Source: Candidatus Dependentiae bacterium (GTDB taxonomy: Bacteria > Babelota > Babeliae > Babelales > Vermiphilaceae). From it: a stretch of DNA of 64,000 bases. Below are positions 33,716-41,783 of the stretch, one piece after another. The stretch spans positions 27,128 through 91,127 of the forward strand of contig JAPLIR010000024.1 of NCBI GenBank assembly GCA_026389015.1. The letters are read 5' to 3'. A program made the translations under genes and the position numbers. Numbering within the stretch: the stretch's first letter is position 1; each line of letters opens with the position of its first letter. The notes under the pieces are model-generated. The model saw only the letters and a program-made list of their open reading frames with translations. It made no database searches and had not been told where the DNA came from.

Positions 33716-35368
33716 TTACATTTTTTCTGGTTGTGACACTTCCAATAATTTGAGCACGGTTGCCATAGTAGTTCTTACTAAGATTGTTAAAAATAGTCTA
33801 CCGCGGCTTTGTTCTAAATGCTCAAGATCGATCACTCTGTTTTTAGCATAATAAGCATGGAAGTTCTGCGCTAGCTCAAGGATATAGTGGGTGAGCAAGT
33901 GCGTCTGATGGTTTGTGCTAATAGTCTCGAGCATGCTTTTGAGGGATGTTATTTTGAGCAGCAAAAGAGCTTCGTTGGTTCCCAAATACTTGGCGTCAGC
34001 CTCGGTAATGTTGGCAAGTTCGCTGATTTCTGCAGCTTTGGCAATAATGCTGCCGGTTCTCACGTAGGCATATTGCACATAATAGACCGGATTTTCTTCG
34101 GTTTTTTTAAGCGCAAGATCAATATCAAATTCCAATTGTGCATCAGCTTTTCTGTTAAGATAGAAAAATCTGGCAACGTCTGCGCCAACAACGGCGATGA
34201 CATCTTCAAGGGTGACAATATTGCCTGCACGCTTTGACATGCGCACCACTTGGCCACTGGCTTTCATTTTCACCAGCTGATAGAGGATGACGTCCAGCGT
34301 TTGAGGCCCAAGGTCAAGGGCTTGTAGGAGGCCTTGTAATCGTGTGACATAGCTGTGGTGGTCGTGCCCCAGAACCATTAAGAGATGGTCTGCGCCACGA
34401 TCGATTTTGTTTTTCATGTAGGCTATGTCGGCTGCAACATAGGTCATTTCGCCGTCAGATTTTTTCAGTACACGGTCTTTATCGTCGCCAAAGGTAGTCG
34501 AGCGGAACCAGAGTGCGCCATCTTGTTCGTACAGGTGGCCTTTTTCTCTCAAGTCTTCAATTGCGCGGTCGATAGCGCCACTTTCGTGCAAAGTTTTTTC
34601 CGAAAACCATACATCAAAGCTTATGCGATATTCTGCAAGAGTATGTTTGATCTGTTCAAGCATATGGTTTTTTGCATAGGTTTGGAAAAACTCATCAGAT
34701 TCTTGTAATGCAGTGGTGCCTTTTTCGGCTAGGCATGTTTTTGCGAGCTCGAGCAAATATTCACCGTGGTAGGCTTCTTCTGGCAGGGTCGCTTCGAGTC
34801 CGGCTGCTTGTTGGCAACGGATTTTGAATGATTTTCCCAATTTGACTATTTGTGCGCCGGCGTCATTGATATAAAATTCGCGGATTGCTTTGTGACCGAT
34901 GAAGTTGAGGACATTGCCAAGGGTACTGCCAATAATGCCGCCTCTGCCATGCCCAAAGTGTAAAGGGCCTGTTGGGTTGGCGCTGACAAATTCGAGATTA
35001 AAAACCTTTTTAGGAACGGATGGGTCGAGTTTAAAGAATGATTCTTGTTCCGTGAATATATTGTGTGCAAGGTCGGTAAACGCTTTTTGTGTTAAAAAAA
35101 AGTTAAGAAATCCAGGGCCAGCAATTTCAATTTTTTCAACAGCAGGGTGTTTGAATTCTTGGACGATTTGTTGAGCGATTTCGCGTGGTGATTTGCCAAT
35201 TTTTTTAGCCAAGATCATAGCGGTATTGGCATTCAGGTGGCCGAAATCCTGTTTTTGTTCGTCGGTATTAATAGTGCAGGTTCCTTGTGCTAGAACTGCT
35301 TTTTCGACGTTGAAGGTGTTTGTTAAATAGGTGGTAAACGAGTGTTCAATTTGTTTGATTATATTCAT
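33716..35368 (-). CDS. argS: Arginyl-tRNA synthetase
   Basis: Charges tRNA-Arg. The 550 residues hold an N-terminal Add-1 domain, the class I HIGH equivalent HFGHGRGG (about 139, preceded by SANPTGPL), the KMSKS equivalent RMSKRAGN (about 377), and the DALR-type C-terminal anticodon domain. It lacks an obvious strong RBS. Located 107 bp upstream of tsf on the same strand, so it may lead that operon. Confidence 0.97.
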   Translation of the reverse strand: MNIIKQIEHSFTTYLTNTFNVEKAVLAQGTCTINTDEQKQDFGHLNANTAMILAKKIGKSPREIAQQIVQEFKHPAVEKIEIAGPGFLNFFLTQKAFTDLAHNIFTEQESFFKLDPSVPKKVFNLEFVSANPTGPLHFGHGRGGIIGSTLGNVLNFIGHKAIREFYINDAGAQIVKLGKSFKIRCQQAAGLEATLPEEAYHGEYLLELAKTCLAEKGTTALQESDEFFQTYAKNHMLEQIKHTLAEYRISFDVWFSEKTLHESGAIDRAIEDLREKGHLYEQDGALWFRSTTFGDDKDRVLKKSDGEMTYVAADIAYMKNKIDRGADHLLMVLGHDHHSYVTRLQGLLQALDLGPQTLDVILYQLVKMKASGQVVRMSKRAGNIVTLEDVIAVVGADVARFFYLNRKADAQLEFDIDLALKKTEENPVYYVQYAYVRTGSIIAKAAEISELANITEADAKYLGTNEALLLLKITSLKSMLETISTNHQTHLLTHYILELAQNFHAYYAKNRVIDLEHLEQSRGRLFLTILVRTTMATVLKLLEVSQPEKM

Positions 35369-35443
35369 GGTGATTGCCTTTAGAAAATTTTATAGCTTTT
35401 TTCTAAAATCTACCAAAGATTAGGAAGATTGTCATGGGCAATG

Positions 35444-35481
35444 CAAAACGCATTATTGTTTGTCGGTAATAATGCGTTTTG
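35444..35481. terminator. Long inverted repeat upstream of argS
   Basis: CAAAACGCATTATT pairs with AATAATGCGTTTTG around a short loop. No convincing gene ends into it, so it may be a terminator of lost DNA to the right, a regulatory hairpin for argS, or an end of the degraded IS next to it. Confidence 0.45.
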
Positions 35482-35568
35482 TGTTGGAGCAAAGTGATAA
35501 ATTCCTATTAAAAGGCAAAGTGAAAACTTTCGCTAAAAATATTTGAATGAATATTGAGAAAGTTATAA

Positions 35569-35817
35569 TCCAGTAACACTTGTCCTCGAAGCATTGTTAC
35601 TGTTTCTGAGCATTTTGATGGAAGCGTTAAGCTTTCTATGAGAGGGGTGGCGCTTTCCTTTTCTGAGATTAACCTACGGCCAGCCAAACCCAAACCTCCA
35701 GCTAAGATATACAAAGATCAAAAACCGCGCCAAGTACATGCCAATAGTCGTCGTTGGGTAAGTGGCATAATACCTAGACCTTTGACCCCCGATGAACTCA
35801 GGAGGGACAAGCTATGA
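35569..35817 (+). pseudogene. 3' remnant of an IS transposase gene (ISNCY/IS1202-like)
   Basis: A reading frame of about 82 codons stays open after a stop at 35566 and ends TGA at 35815. Its sequence, SEHFDGSVKLSMRGVALSF followed by a basic stretch (KPRQVHANSRRWVSG), resembles the C-terminal tail of integrase-type transposases with an E-x-F-D-G-S-V motif. No catalytic domain is present upstream. The typical IS-end repeats just downstream support a remnant. The family label is from memory of pattern only. Confidence 0.5.
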
Positions 35818-35824
35818 TGTATAG

Positions 35825-35875
35825 TCAAAAACCGGAACTTTTTACTTTGCTCAAAACCGGAAGTTTTCACTTTGT
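35825..35875. repeat. Tandem IS-end repeats (two about 26-bp units)
   Basis: TCAAAAACCGGAACTTTTTA followed by CTTTGC, then TCAAAACCGGAAGTTTTCAC followed by TTTGT. Two near copies in tandem directly after the transposase remnant are consistent with the multiple-repeat ends of some IS families. Confidence 0.7.
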
Positions 35876-35980
35876 CTTGACAACTTTTTTATCTTTTGTT
35901 GATTTTGCTACCATTAATAAAGTATTCTATTAGTAATTACTAATAATGAAGATGATTGTATAACCAAAGAAGGAGAAGAT

Positions 35981-36940
35981 ATGAAGATTAATGTAATAAT
36001 GACTGCGATGCTTACGGTAATGGTATGCGCTACAGGATCTCTGCTGGCTATGGAAAATCTCGATGAGGCATTGATTAATGCTGTTAAGACTGGTGATGCG
36101 TATAGGGTTAAAAAACTGATTGAAGAAGGTGTTGATGTCAATAAAGCTGATAAGGCTGGCTGGACTCCTTTGATGTTTGCTTCTTACGGTGGGCATGACA
36201 AGGTGGTGGCTCAATTGCTTCGGGAAGGTGCTAATTTCAGTAAAGCTAATAACAATGGTAAAACTACTTTTTTGATGCCTGCTGACACGGGAAATGTTAA
36301 TGTAGTGACCAAATTTCTTGCGATAGCTGCTGAAGTGGGCGATGTTGATATGGTTGGGAAACTGATTGCAGCAGGTGCTGATGTCAATAGCGATGATAAT
36401 TTTGATGACAGGACTCCCTTGTTGATTGCTGCTGACAAGGGGCATGACAAGGTAGTGGCTCAATTGCTTGCAGCAGGTGCTGATGTCAATAAAGCTGATA
36501 AAAAATTTAGGACTTCTTTGATAGTTGCTGTTGGCAGGAATCATGACAAGGTAGTTGATCTATTGATCAAATCGGGTGTTTCTATTGACCCCTATTATGC
36601 TTGGGGAAAACTTCCTGATACTGTTAAAGATAGTCTAAAAAAAGAATTACTTGAAAAAAGACGCGAAGAAATGGAGAGAGCTCTTTTTACTCGTCGACTC
36701 GAAGGCGAAAAGGAGATTGAAGGTTTTCTGCCAAGTGGTGGGGGCCATCAAAAAGGTCTTGGCGGCTTAATTAGCCAATATGAAGATTTGCCAACTGACG
36801 AAGGCGAATTATTAAAAATGATTAGTGAGCATCAAGCTGTTAAACGAAAAGCTTTTCTTGAGTCATTAGACAAGAAAAAAGTACAGAAATCTCCAGCTGC
36901 TGCAGGTGGTGCTGCAGGAAGCAGTTCGTCATCACATTAG
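35981..36940 (+). CDS. Exported ankyrin-repeat protein
   Basis: 319 residues with signal peptide (about 1-21, MKINVIMTAMLTVMVCATGS) and about five ankyrin repeats to residue 205, e.g. WTPLMFASYGGHDKVVAQLL and TPLLIAADKGHDKVVAQLLA with the AGADVN turn. The C-terminal third is charged and ends in a Ser-rich tail. The repeats are close copies of one another in DNA too, suggesting recent internal duplication. AAGGAG is 7 bp before the ATG. A strong terminator lies 61 bp after the stop. It follows IS debris, in keeping with an accessory region. Confidence 0.88.
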   Translation: MKINVIMTAMLTVMVCATGSLLAMENLDEALINAVKTGDAYRVKKLIEEGVDVNKADKAGWTPLMFASYGGHDKVVAQLLREGANFSKANNNGKTTFLMPADTGNVNVVTKFLAIAAEVGDVDMVGKLIAAGADVNSDDNFDDRTPLLIAADKGHDKVVAQLLAAGADVNKADKKFRTSLIVAVGRNHDKVVDLLIKSGVSIDPYYAWGKLPDTVKDSLKKELLEKRREEMERALFTRRLEGEKEIEGFLPSGGGHQKGLGGLISQYEDLPTDEGELLKMISEHQAVKRKAFLESLDKKKVQKSPAAAGGAAGSSSSSH

Positions 36941-37000
36941 CCTTTGGTGGGGCTTGAGACACAGCAGCAGAACCGCGTAAATAAGAACATAAGCATAATG

Positions 37001-37050
37001 AAAATTAAATGCCCTGTGAATCGTAATGGTTTACGGGGCATTTAATTTTT
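37001..37050 (+). terminator. Rho-independent terminator after the ankyrin gene
   Basis: AAATTAAATGCCCTGTGAAtC pairs with GTTTACGGGGCATTTAATTT (wobbles at the top), then T-rich sequence. The stem is about 20 bp. Confidence 0.9.
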
Positions 37051-37165
37051 AATGATAACGTGGGATGAGCATTTTTTTAAGTAGTACGAATTGGTGTAGA
37101 ACTTGAAGTTGTTTCTTTGTTGTATCATCGGAGGACTATTGAGGTGAGTATTTGTTAAGGGAAAA

Positions 37166-37206
37166 GAGCCTGGCGAAATTTTTTTAGGGAGGAATTCGCC
37201 AGGCTC
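37166..37206. terminator. Second terminator-like hairpin
   Basis: GAGCCTGGCGAA pairs perfectly with TTCGCCAGGCTC around a 17-nt loop. No T-run directly follows, so the role is uncertain. Confidence 0.55.
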
Positions 37207-37465
37207 AAAGGGGTTTTGTATAAACTGCGATGTTTAATTCAACCATATTCTACTATTAGCTTATAAAAATAATTATTCAGATTGCAATTATTTTTATAAA
37301 TTTCTTAAATTATGGCCTTATTGATAGGCTTTATTGGCAAGCTTTTTATGTCGACCTTGCAAATATTGAATAAACTATTGCGTTTATACCCCATTCTGCG
37401 CTATTATTTCAATTAGAATATAAATGGGCAGTTTGATAAGATAAACCAATAAAGAAGGAAGTTGT

Positions 37466-38440
37466 ATGAAGATATTTACTGTTTTGTCGTTGTTTGTGCT
37501 TGCATTGGCTCCCATTAATGGCTTTGCCAGTTCTTTTCCGGATCAAGATTTTTCTCCAGAAAAAAAACAGAAGCTTCTTATGGAAAAAATTAAGAACAGG
37601 GTTGTAAAAGGTGAGGAATTAATAATAGGTGCGCAAAATGAAGGTCTGTATTCGACAGAGGAAATGGATGCAAGCTGGGAAAAGAACAAAAGGAAAATGT
37701 TGGGTAGGGCTCGTTTTTCTAATGATTATGAACGTCTCAGTAAAACGTATCCCCACTATGTTGGTTATTCTCACGATGATATAGTGCATGCGCTTATGAA
37801 AGATGATTTAGATTTTTCAAAACCTGGGTGGGAGAAAAAATTTAAAGCATTTATGCACACGTTAACGGGTAAACCTGAAAAAGAGATAAAGTTTAAAAAA
37901 ATCATATTTGATAGGGCGACCATTCATAATTTTTGTGACTCGGGTATTGGTGAGAAGAGCGATTCACCAAAATTTAAAGATGCTGCACAAGTATGTCTCA
38001 ATAGGGTTGGATCATTAATACGTGAGCTTTTAGTTCCTGGAGGAGAGTTATTTGTTGGTCCTATTCTTGTCGCTGAAGAGCCACTGAATATAGTGTATGA
38101 TGCGAACCAGGTTGAAAAACTTGGATTGTATTTTAGTGATTCCAAAGACATGGGTAATATTTTAAATTCATCAAGGTCAGATTCTAGTTATACGTATATC
38201 GTATACACCTATAATCCAGCACCTGAGGATGAAGATAAGGTTGGAGCGGAAAATAATAAGAAGGAAGTAGCGCATTCTGATAAAAGTATGGAAAATAAAG
38301 GGGAAGCTGAGAATTCAGAGGCGGGCTTTATGGAAGAATTTGGGTTGAGCAAGGAAGAAGTTGCCGCACAAAAAGCGATGCTCTTAGAAATAGGGCGTCA
38401 GCAACAACTTAAAAAAAAGAATGAAGGTAAAAAAAATTAA
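37466..38440 (+). CDS. Secreted protein with methyltransferase-like segment, unknown function
   Basis: 324 residues. The signal peptide MKIFTVLSLFVLALAPINGF, then ASS, is followed by a charged region. A stretch FKKIIFDRATIHNF ... LIRELLVPGGELFVGPILVA (about 137-205) looks like the late motifs of Rossmann-type methyltransferases, but the glycine-rich SAM motif is not evident. This may be a degenerate fold or a coincidence. The C-terminus is very acidic/basic low complexity. AAGGAAG is 7 bp before the ATG; the next gene starts 51 bp downstream and probably shares the transcript. Confidence 0.6.
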   Translation: MKIFTVLSLFVLALAPINGFASSFPDQDFSPEKKQKLLMEKIKNRVVKGEELIIGAQNEGLYSTEEMDASWEKNKRKMLGRARFSNDYERLSKTYPHYVGYSHDDIVHALMKDDLDFSKPGWEKKFKAFMHTLTGKPEKEIKFKKIIFDRATIHNFCDSGIGEKSDSPKFKDAAQVCLNRVGSLIRELLVPGGELFVGPILVAEEPLNIVYDANQVEKLGLYFSDSKDMGNILNSSRSDSSYTYIVYTYNPAPEDEDKVGAENNKKEVAHSDKSMENKGEAENSEAGFMEEFGLSKEEVAAQKAMLLEIGRQQQLKKKNEGKKN

Positions 38441-38491
38441 ATTAAAAGTAAAAAATGAGTTGGTTAGTGACTTTAAAATAAAGGATAAAGT

Positions 38492-39382
38492 ATGAAGAAT
38501 GGTATAAAAAAGAGTTTACTGGTGGGGCTATTATTTATTGCTGCGCCATGTGTGGCGGTAAATTTTGAGCGAAAAAGACATGAACAACAGGTGCTACATG
38601 AAATGACGCCGCTTATGGAAGCTGCTTTTAAAAGTGACGCTGCACGAGTAGTAGAATTAATTCAAGACGGCGTTGATGTTAATGCTCAGTTTAAAAAAGA
38701 CGATGGCTATCCCTGGACAGCGCTGATGTATGCTTCATTAACCGGAAACAAAAAGATCATAAAAGAACTGCTTGTCGCTGGTGCAATAAGAGATTTTGAG
38801 ACTATCAATGCTAAAGATAACGAGCGTTTTCCTAAGCTGTCGTTAGTAGAAGAAATAGCTAATAAAATCGAGCCAGATGCTTTGGCTAAGCAATTGCTTG
38901 AAGCTGCAGGTTTGGCAGACTTAGATGGTGTTGAGGACGCTTTGGAGCATTTTGCGTACATTGAAGCTAAAGATAAGCAAGGGCACACCGCGTTAGCCTT
39001 TGCGGCACTTTTAGGTAACAAAGAAATTGTTGATGCATTAATCAAAGCCGGTGCTAATGTGAATGCGCAAAATAACGCTGGTGATTCGGTGATTATTCTC
39101 GCGGCTCAACAGGACCACAGAGATGTAGTTGATGCCTTGGTTAAGGCCGGTGTTGATTCCAATGCTAAGAATAACTTTGGTAAAAGTGCCAGAGATTATG
39201 CGGGCCCTAACGTGAAAAATCTTTTAGAAGAGCCTGAAAGAAAAGCAGCTGCAGAGAAAAAGGCAGCTGAAGAGAAAGCCGCGCAAGAAAAGAAGGCAGC
39301 CGATGAAAAAGCAGCAGCTGATAAAGTTGCGGCCGACAAAAAGCTTGCCGATGAAAAAGCGGTTGCTTTGACAAAGAAATAA
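38492..39382 (+). CDS. Exported ankyrin-repeat protein with Ala/Lys-rich helical tail
   Basis: 296 residues. Signal peptide to about residue 23 (LFIAAPCVAVNF), ankyrin repeats at about 38-100 and 145-235 (e.g. TALAFAALLGNKEIVDALIK then AGANVNAQNN), then a 50-residue tail of AEKKAAEEKAA-type repeats likely to form one long helix, similar in style to the TolA stalk. The signal peptide is nearly the same as in the tandem-repeat protein at 41066, although the mature proteins are unrelated. AAAGGA precedes the ATG. It abuts the IS110 element. Confidence 0.85.
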   Translation: MKNGIKKSLLVGLLFIAAPCVAVNFERKRHEQQVLHEMTPLMEAAFKSDAARVVELIQDGVDVNAQFKKDDGYPWTALMYASLTGNKKIIKELLVAGAIRDFETINAKDNERFPKLSLVEEIANKIEPDALAKQLLEAAGLADLDGVEDALEHFAYIEAKDKQGHTALAFAALLGNKEIVDALIKAGANVNAQNNAGDSVIILAAQQDHRDVVDALVKAGVDSNAKNNFGKSARDYAGPNVKNLLEEPERKAAAEKKAAEEKAAQEKKAADEKAAADKVAADKKLADEKAVALTKK

Positions 39383-39491
39383 CGCTACTCGCTAGGAGCC
39401 AATCTATCGTTATTGTATTCTCTTTTTCGCTTCCAGCGAACCGGGCACAGTGATGTTCTTGTGAACACCCTTTGCAATCCCGCACACCAAA

Positions 39492-39640
39492 GGGGACCTT
39501 GTATGTTGATTGTAAGGTCATATTTATTATTGAAAACAACCTTTCAAGTTTTAGATATTTAACTTGAATAAAGCGGTAGGATCCTGTGGGGACCTTGGTT
39601 CATAGAAACCGTTCCAAAGTACAGGACCTAACGCTTTTGA
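39492..39640 (+). ncRNA. Candidate bridge RNA of the IS110 element
   Basis: Three hairpins in a row: GACCTT/AAGGTC (39495-39519), TTCAAGTT/AACTTGAA (39543-39568), and a long stem with internal loops, AAAGCG.TAGG.CCTGT / ACAGG.CTA.CGCTTT (39570-39637). GGGGACCTTG is present twice (39492 and 39588), the second time inside the large loop. IS110-group elements are known to encode a bridge RNA just upstream of the recombinase, whose internal loops pair with donor and target DNA. Loop-to-DNA pairing could not be assigned here. Confidence 0.45.
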
Positions 39641-39704
39641 GTATTAAACCCCGTACAATCACTTGGGGCAATGACCCCGTATTTACAAGGCAGAGGAAAA
39701 TACT

Positions 39705-40658
39705 ATGGATAACTTAACAAAAGTTTATGTCGGTGTGGATGTCTCTATGGCCACTTTGGATGTTTATATACGTCCAATGAATAAGGCACTTCGCATTGAA
39801 AATTCTGATAAGGGTGCAAAATACCTTAACAAATATTTATCCAAATTCAATGTACAAGTTGTTGCTTGCGAATCTTCTGGAGGCTATGAAAATCGTATGC
39901 TTAGAATGATGTCTGGAAATGGCTTTCATATCCAGCATATTGATCCACGACGCATTAAAGGATTTGCTATATCAGAAGGTATAAAAAGCAAAACAGATGC
40001 CACAGATGCTAAATTAATAGCTGCCTATGCTGAACAAAAACATACAACTATGTCGATCAGAAAGGTTATGCCAACAGCAGCTCAACAACAACTTAGAGAA
40101 TTAAACAAGCGCAGAAAGCAACTTATAAAAAGCGCAACAATGGAAAAGAATCGCTTGAAGCATCCAGAGAGTGTTTATACCAAGAAATCCATTGAAGCAG
40201 CCTTGAAATTTCTCGAAAAAGAAATCGAAAAGATAATTAAAGACATCAAGGATTTGATTGCGCAGGATGATGAATGGCAGCATAAAGCAAAATTAATCAT
40301 GTCTGTTCCTGGAGTTGGAGAATGCACGGCAATTGAATTGTTGGCAAGTTTGCCAGAATTAGGCCTTATAGGAAACAAGCAAATTACATCACTTGCCGGG
40401 CTAGCTCCATTTTCTCGAGAAAGTGGAGCATGGAAAGGGAAGTCTTTTATTCGAGACGGCAGATCAGGCCCGCGTACATTGCTTTATATGGCTGCTCTTA
40501 CTGCTAGTTGCCATAACCAAAAAATAAAAATCTTTTATGACAAATTAATTACCGCAGGAAAAATGCCTAAAGTTACACTAGTTGCAGTAATGCGCAAACT
40601 TATTGTCATAATAAACACTATGCTTAGAAAAGGAGAAATGTGGAATCCTGCCTTATGA
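39705..40658 (+). CDS. IS110-family transposase (DEDD recombinase)
   Basis: 317 residues, full length. The N-terminal RuvC-like DEDD domain has D12 (VGVDVS), E56 (ACESSGG), D98 and D101 (KTDATDAK). A helical linker follows, then the C-terminal Tnp domain with helix-hairpin-helix VPGVGECTAIELL (about 201) and ESGAWKGK, whose Ser240 lines up with the catalytic serine known in IS621. AGAGGA lies about 7 bp before the ATG. All expected active-site residues are present and the frame is intact, so the element may still be active. Upstream CCCC/GGGG/CCCC segments (39649-39678) can form two alternative hairpins over the leader. Confidence 0.95.
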   Translation: MDNLTKVYVGVDVSMATLDVYIRPMNKALRIENSDKGAKYLNKYLSKFNVQVVACESSGGYENRMLRMMSGNGFHIQHIDPRRIKGFAISEGIKSKTDATDAKLIAAYAEQKHTTMSIRKVMPTAAQQQLRELNKRRKQLIKSATMEKNRLKHPESVYTKKSIEAALKFLEKEIEKIIKDIKDLIAQDDEWQHKAKLIMSVPGVGECTAIELLASLPELGLIGNKQITSLAGLAPFSRESGAWKGKSFIRDGRSGPRTLLYMAALTASCHNQKIKIFYDKLITAGKMPKVTLVAVMRKLIVIINTMLRKGEMWNPAL

Positions 40659-41065
40659 TGTTTTAAAAATAGAAAAATTATTGACTTTCAACACAATCAC
40701 TTCGCCCGTTGGGCTGCGGGCTGCTTCGGATGCCATCGTATTAGGAATTACAGATTGTTGCCTATATATGAGCATTTTTAATCTATAAGTTGTATGTGGT
40801 TGGTCGGCAAAGATATCTACAAAAATGGGGAGTAGGTTGAAGCTCGCCTGCCGGCGATAGAGGCTATGATTTTAATTCCTTGGCTGCATTAAAAATATTC
40901 TGTCTCAACGTAGAATAATCTATAAAAACTCGTGACTACAAGCGGATAAAAATTTACTTTATTTGAACTTCTTGTCTTTGGTTGCTTCCTATGGCATTAT
41001 GTCGGTTGAAAATAAAAAGCACGGTGTTTTTTGTTATGGAAAACCAAAAAAAGAAGGAAGTTGGT
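40659..41065. other. IS110 right flank and intergenic region
   Basis: 407 bp with no convincing gene. The first 50 bp belong to the IS right end (second ACAATCACTT, then a GC-rich patch with GCCC/GGGC pairing at about 40704-40725). The rest is the AT-rich leader of the repeat protein. Confidence 0.55.
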
Positions 41066-41611
41066 ATGAAGATTGCTATTAAACAGATTTTGCTATTGGG
41101 CTTATTGTGTTCGGCTGCGCCATGTGTGGTGGCAAGTCAGGAATATAAGGGAAAAGCGGAAATGACTTTAACTACCACTGACGATATGATTTTAACTGTT
41201 ACTAATGATTTTGAAGCCGACATGGTTTTAACTAATACAAAAAAGCGGAGAGCTTATACCGACATGACTTTAACTGGTACCAAAAAGCGACGAGCATATG
41301 CGGATATGACTTTAACTGGCACAAAGAAGCGGAGAGCTTATACTGACATGACTTTAACTGGTACCAAAAAGCGACGAGCATATTCAGATATGACTTTAAC
41401 TGGCACAAAGAAGCAAAGAGCATATGAAGATATGACTTTGACTGGTACCAAGAAGCGAAGAGCTCGTGCAGATATGATTTTAACCACAACCGATATGACT
41501 TTAACTACCACTATCGATATGGATTTAACTACTACTACGACTATTGCGGATTTTGAAGATGAAAAGCGTGATTATGAAGAAGAGGAAGAAGAACGCAACT
41601 ATAAGTATTAA
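41066..41611 (+). CDS. Secreted protein built of 14-residue tandem repeats
   Basis: 181 residues from the ATG at 41066 (AAGGAAG upstream; the signal peptide MKIAIKQILLLGLLCSAAPC starts here). Six near-identical copies of a 14-residue unit (ADMTLTGTKKRRAY) are followed by degenerate DMTLTTT-type units, then an acidic tail (EEEEEERN). Each unit pairs a beta-prone MTLTGT with a basic KKRRAY, so the protein could be a small beta-solenoid or a fibre-like surface or nucleic-acid-binding protein. No family recognised. Confidence 0.7.
   Translation: MKIAIKQILLLGLLCSAAPCVVASQEYKGKAEMTLTTTDDMILTVTNDFEADMVLTNTKKRRAYTDMTLTGTKKRRAYADMTLTGTKKRRAYTDMTLTGTKKRRAYSDMTLTGTKKQRAYEDMTLTGTKKRRARADMILTTTDMTLTTTIDMDLTTTTTIADFEDEKRDYEEEEEERNYKY
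41216..41509. repeat. 42-bp coding tandem repeat, six units plus a degenerate seventh
   Basis: Units start at 41216 and recur every 42 bp to 41467; the seventh diverges. Units alternate between two codon versions (GGTACCAAAAAGCGACGAGC and GGCACAAAGAAGCGGAGAGC), so the array expanded in part by copying an 84-bp dimer. Confidence 0.95.
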
Positions 41612-41655
41612 TAATTAATAGGGGCGAGAGCTTACGGTATTCTTTTATGTAATTA

Positions 41656-41691
41656 AAATGGGCTTGTCTTTAGAGATAAGCCCATTTTTTT
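41656..41691 (+). terminator. Rho-independent terminator before mnmA
   Basis: AATGGGCTTGTC pairs with GATAAGCCCATT (one bulge), then T7. Closes the repeat-protein gene. Confidence 0.93.
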
Positions 41692-41783
41692 GTTTTTATG
41701 ACTAGGGTGGTTTGTTAATAGTATTGAGGTCTGTTATACTTAACGAGTCTTGATTCCATACATTTTTATAAAAAATAGAGCTT

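Larger units (their letters stand above)
36941..37465. other. Intergenic region with two terminator hairpins
   Basis: 525 bp without a recognisable gene. Two strong hairpins (37001-37050 and 37166-37206) are followed by an AT-rich leader of the gene at 37466. Confidence 0.6.
39426..40702 (+). mobile_element. IS110-family insertion sequence (boundaries approximate)
   Basis: One intact transposase gene with about 280 bp of structured non-coding DNA upstream and a short downstream region. ACAATCACTT occurs at 39655-39664 and again at 40693-40702. IS110 elements lack terminal inverted repeats, so the exact ends cannot be fixed from one copy; the limits given are the first hairpin (39426) and the second ACAATCACTT. 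Confidence 0.6.

Noticed and set aside
35508..35714. 68-residue minus-strand ORF
   Set aside because: Antisense to the transposase remnant; composition is explained by that frame.
35930..36544. 204-residue minus-strand ORF over the ankyrin gene
   Set aside because: Repeats in it mirror the ankyrin DNA repeats; the plus-strand frame has signal peptide, RBS and domains.
41216..41509. CRISPR-like regular spacing
   Set aside because: The 42-bp units are contiguous coding repeats without unique spacers, and there are no cas genes.
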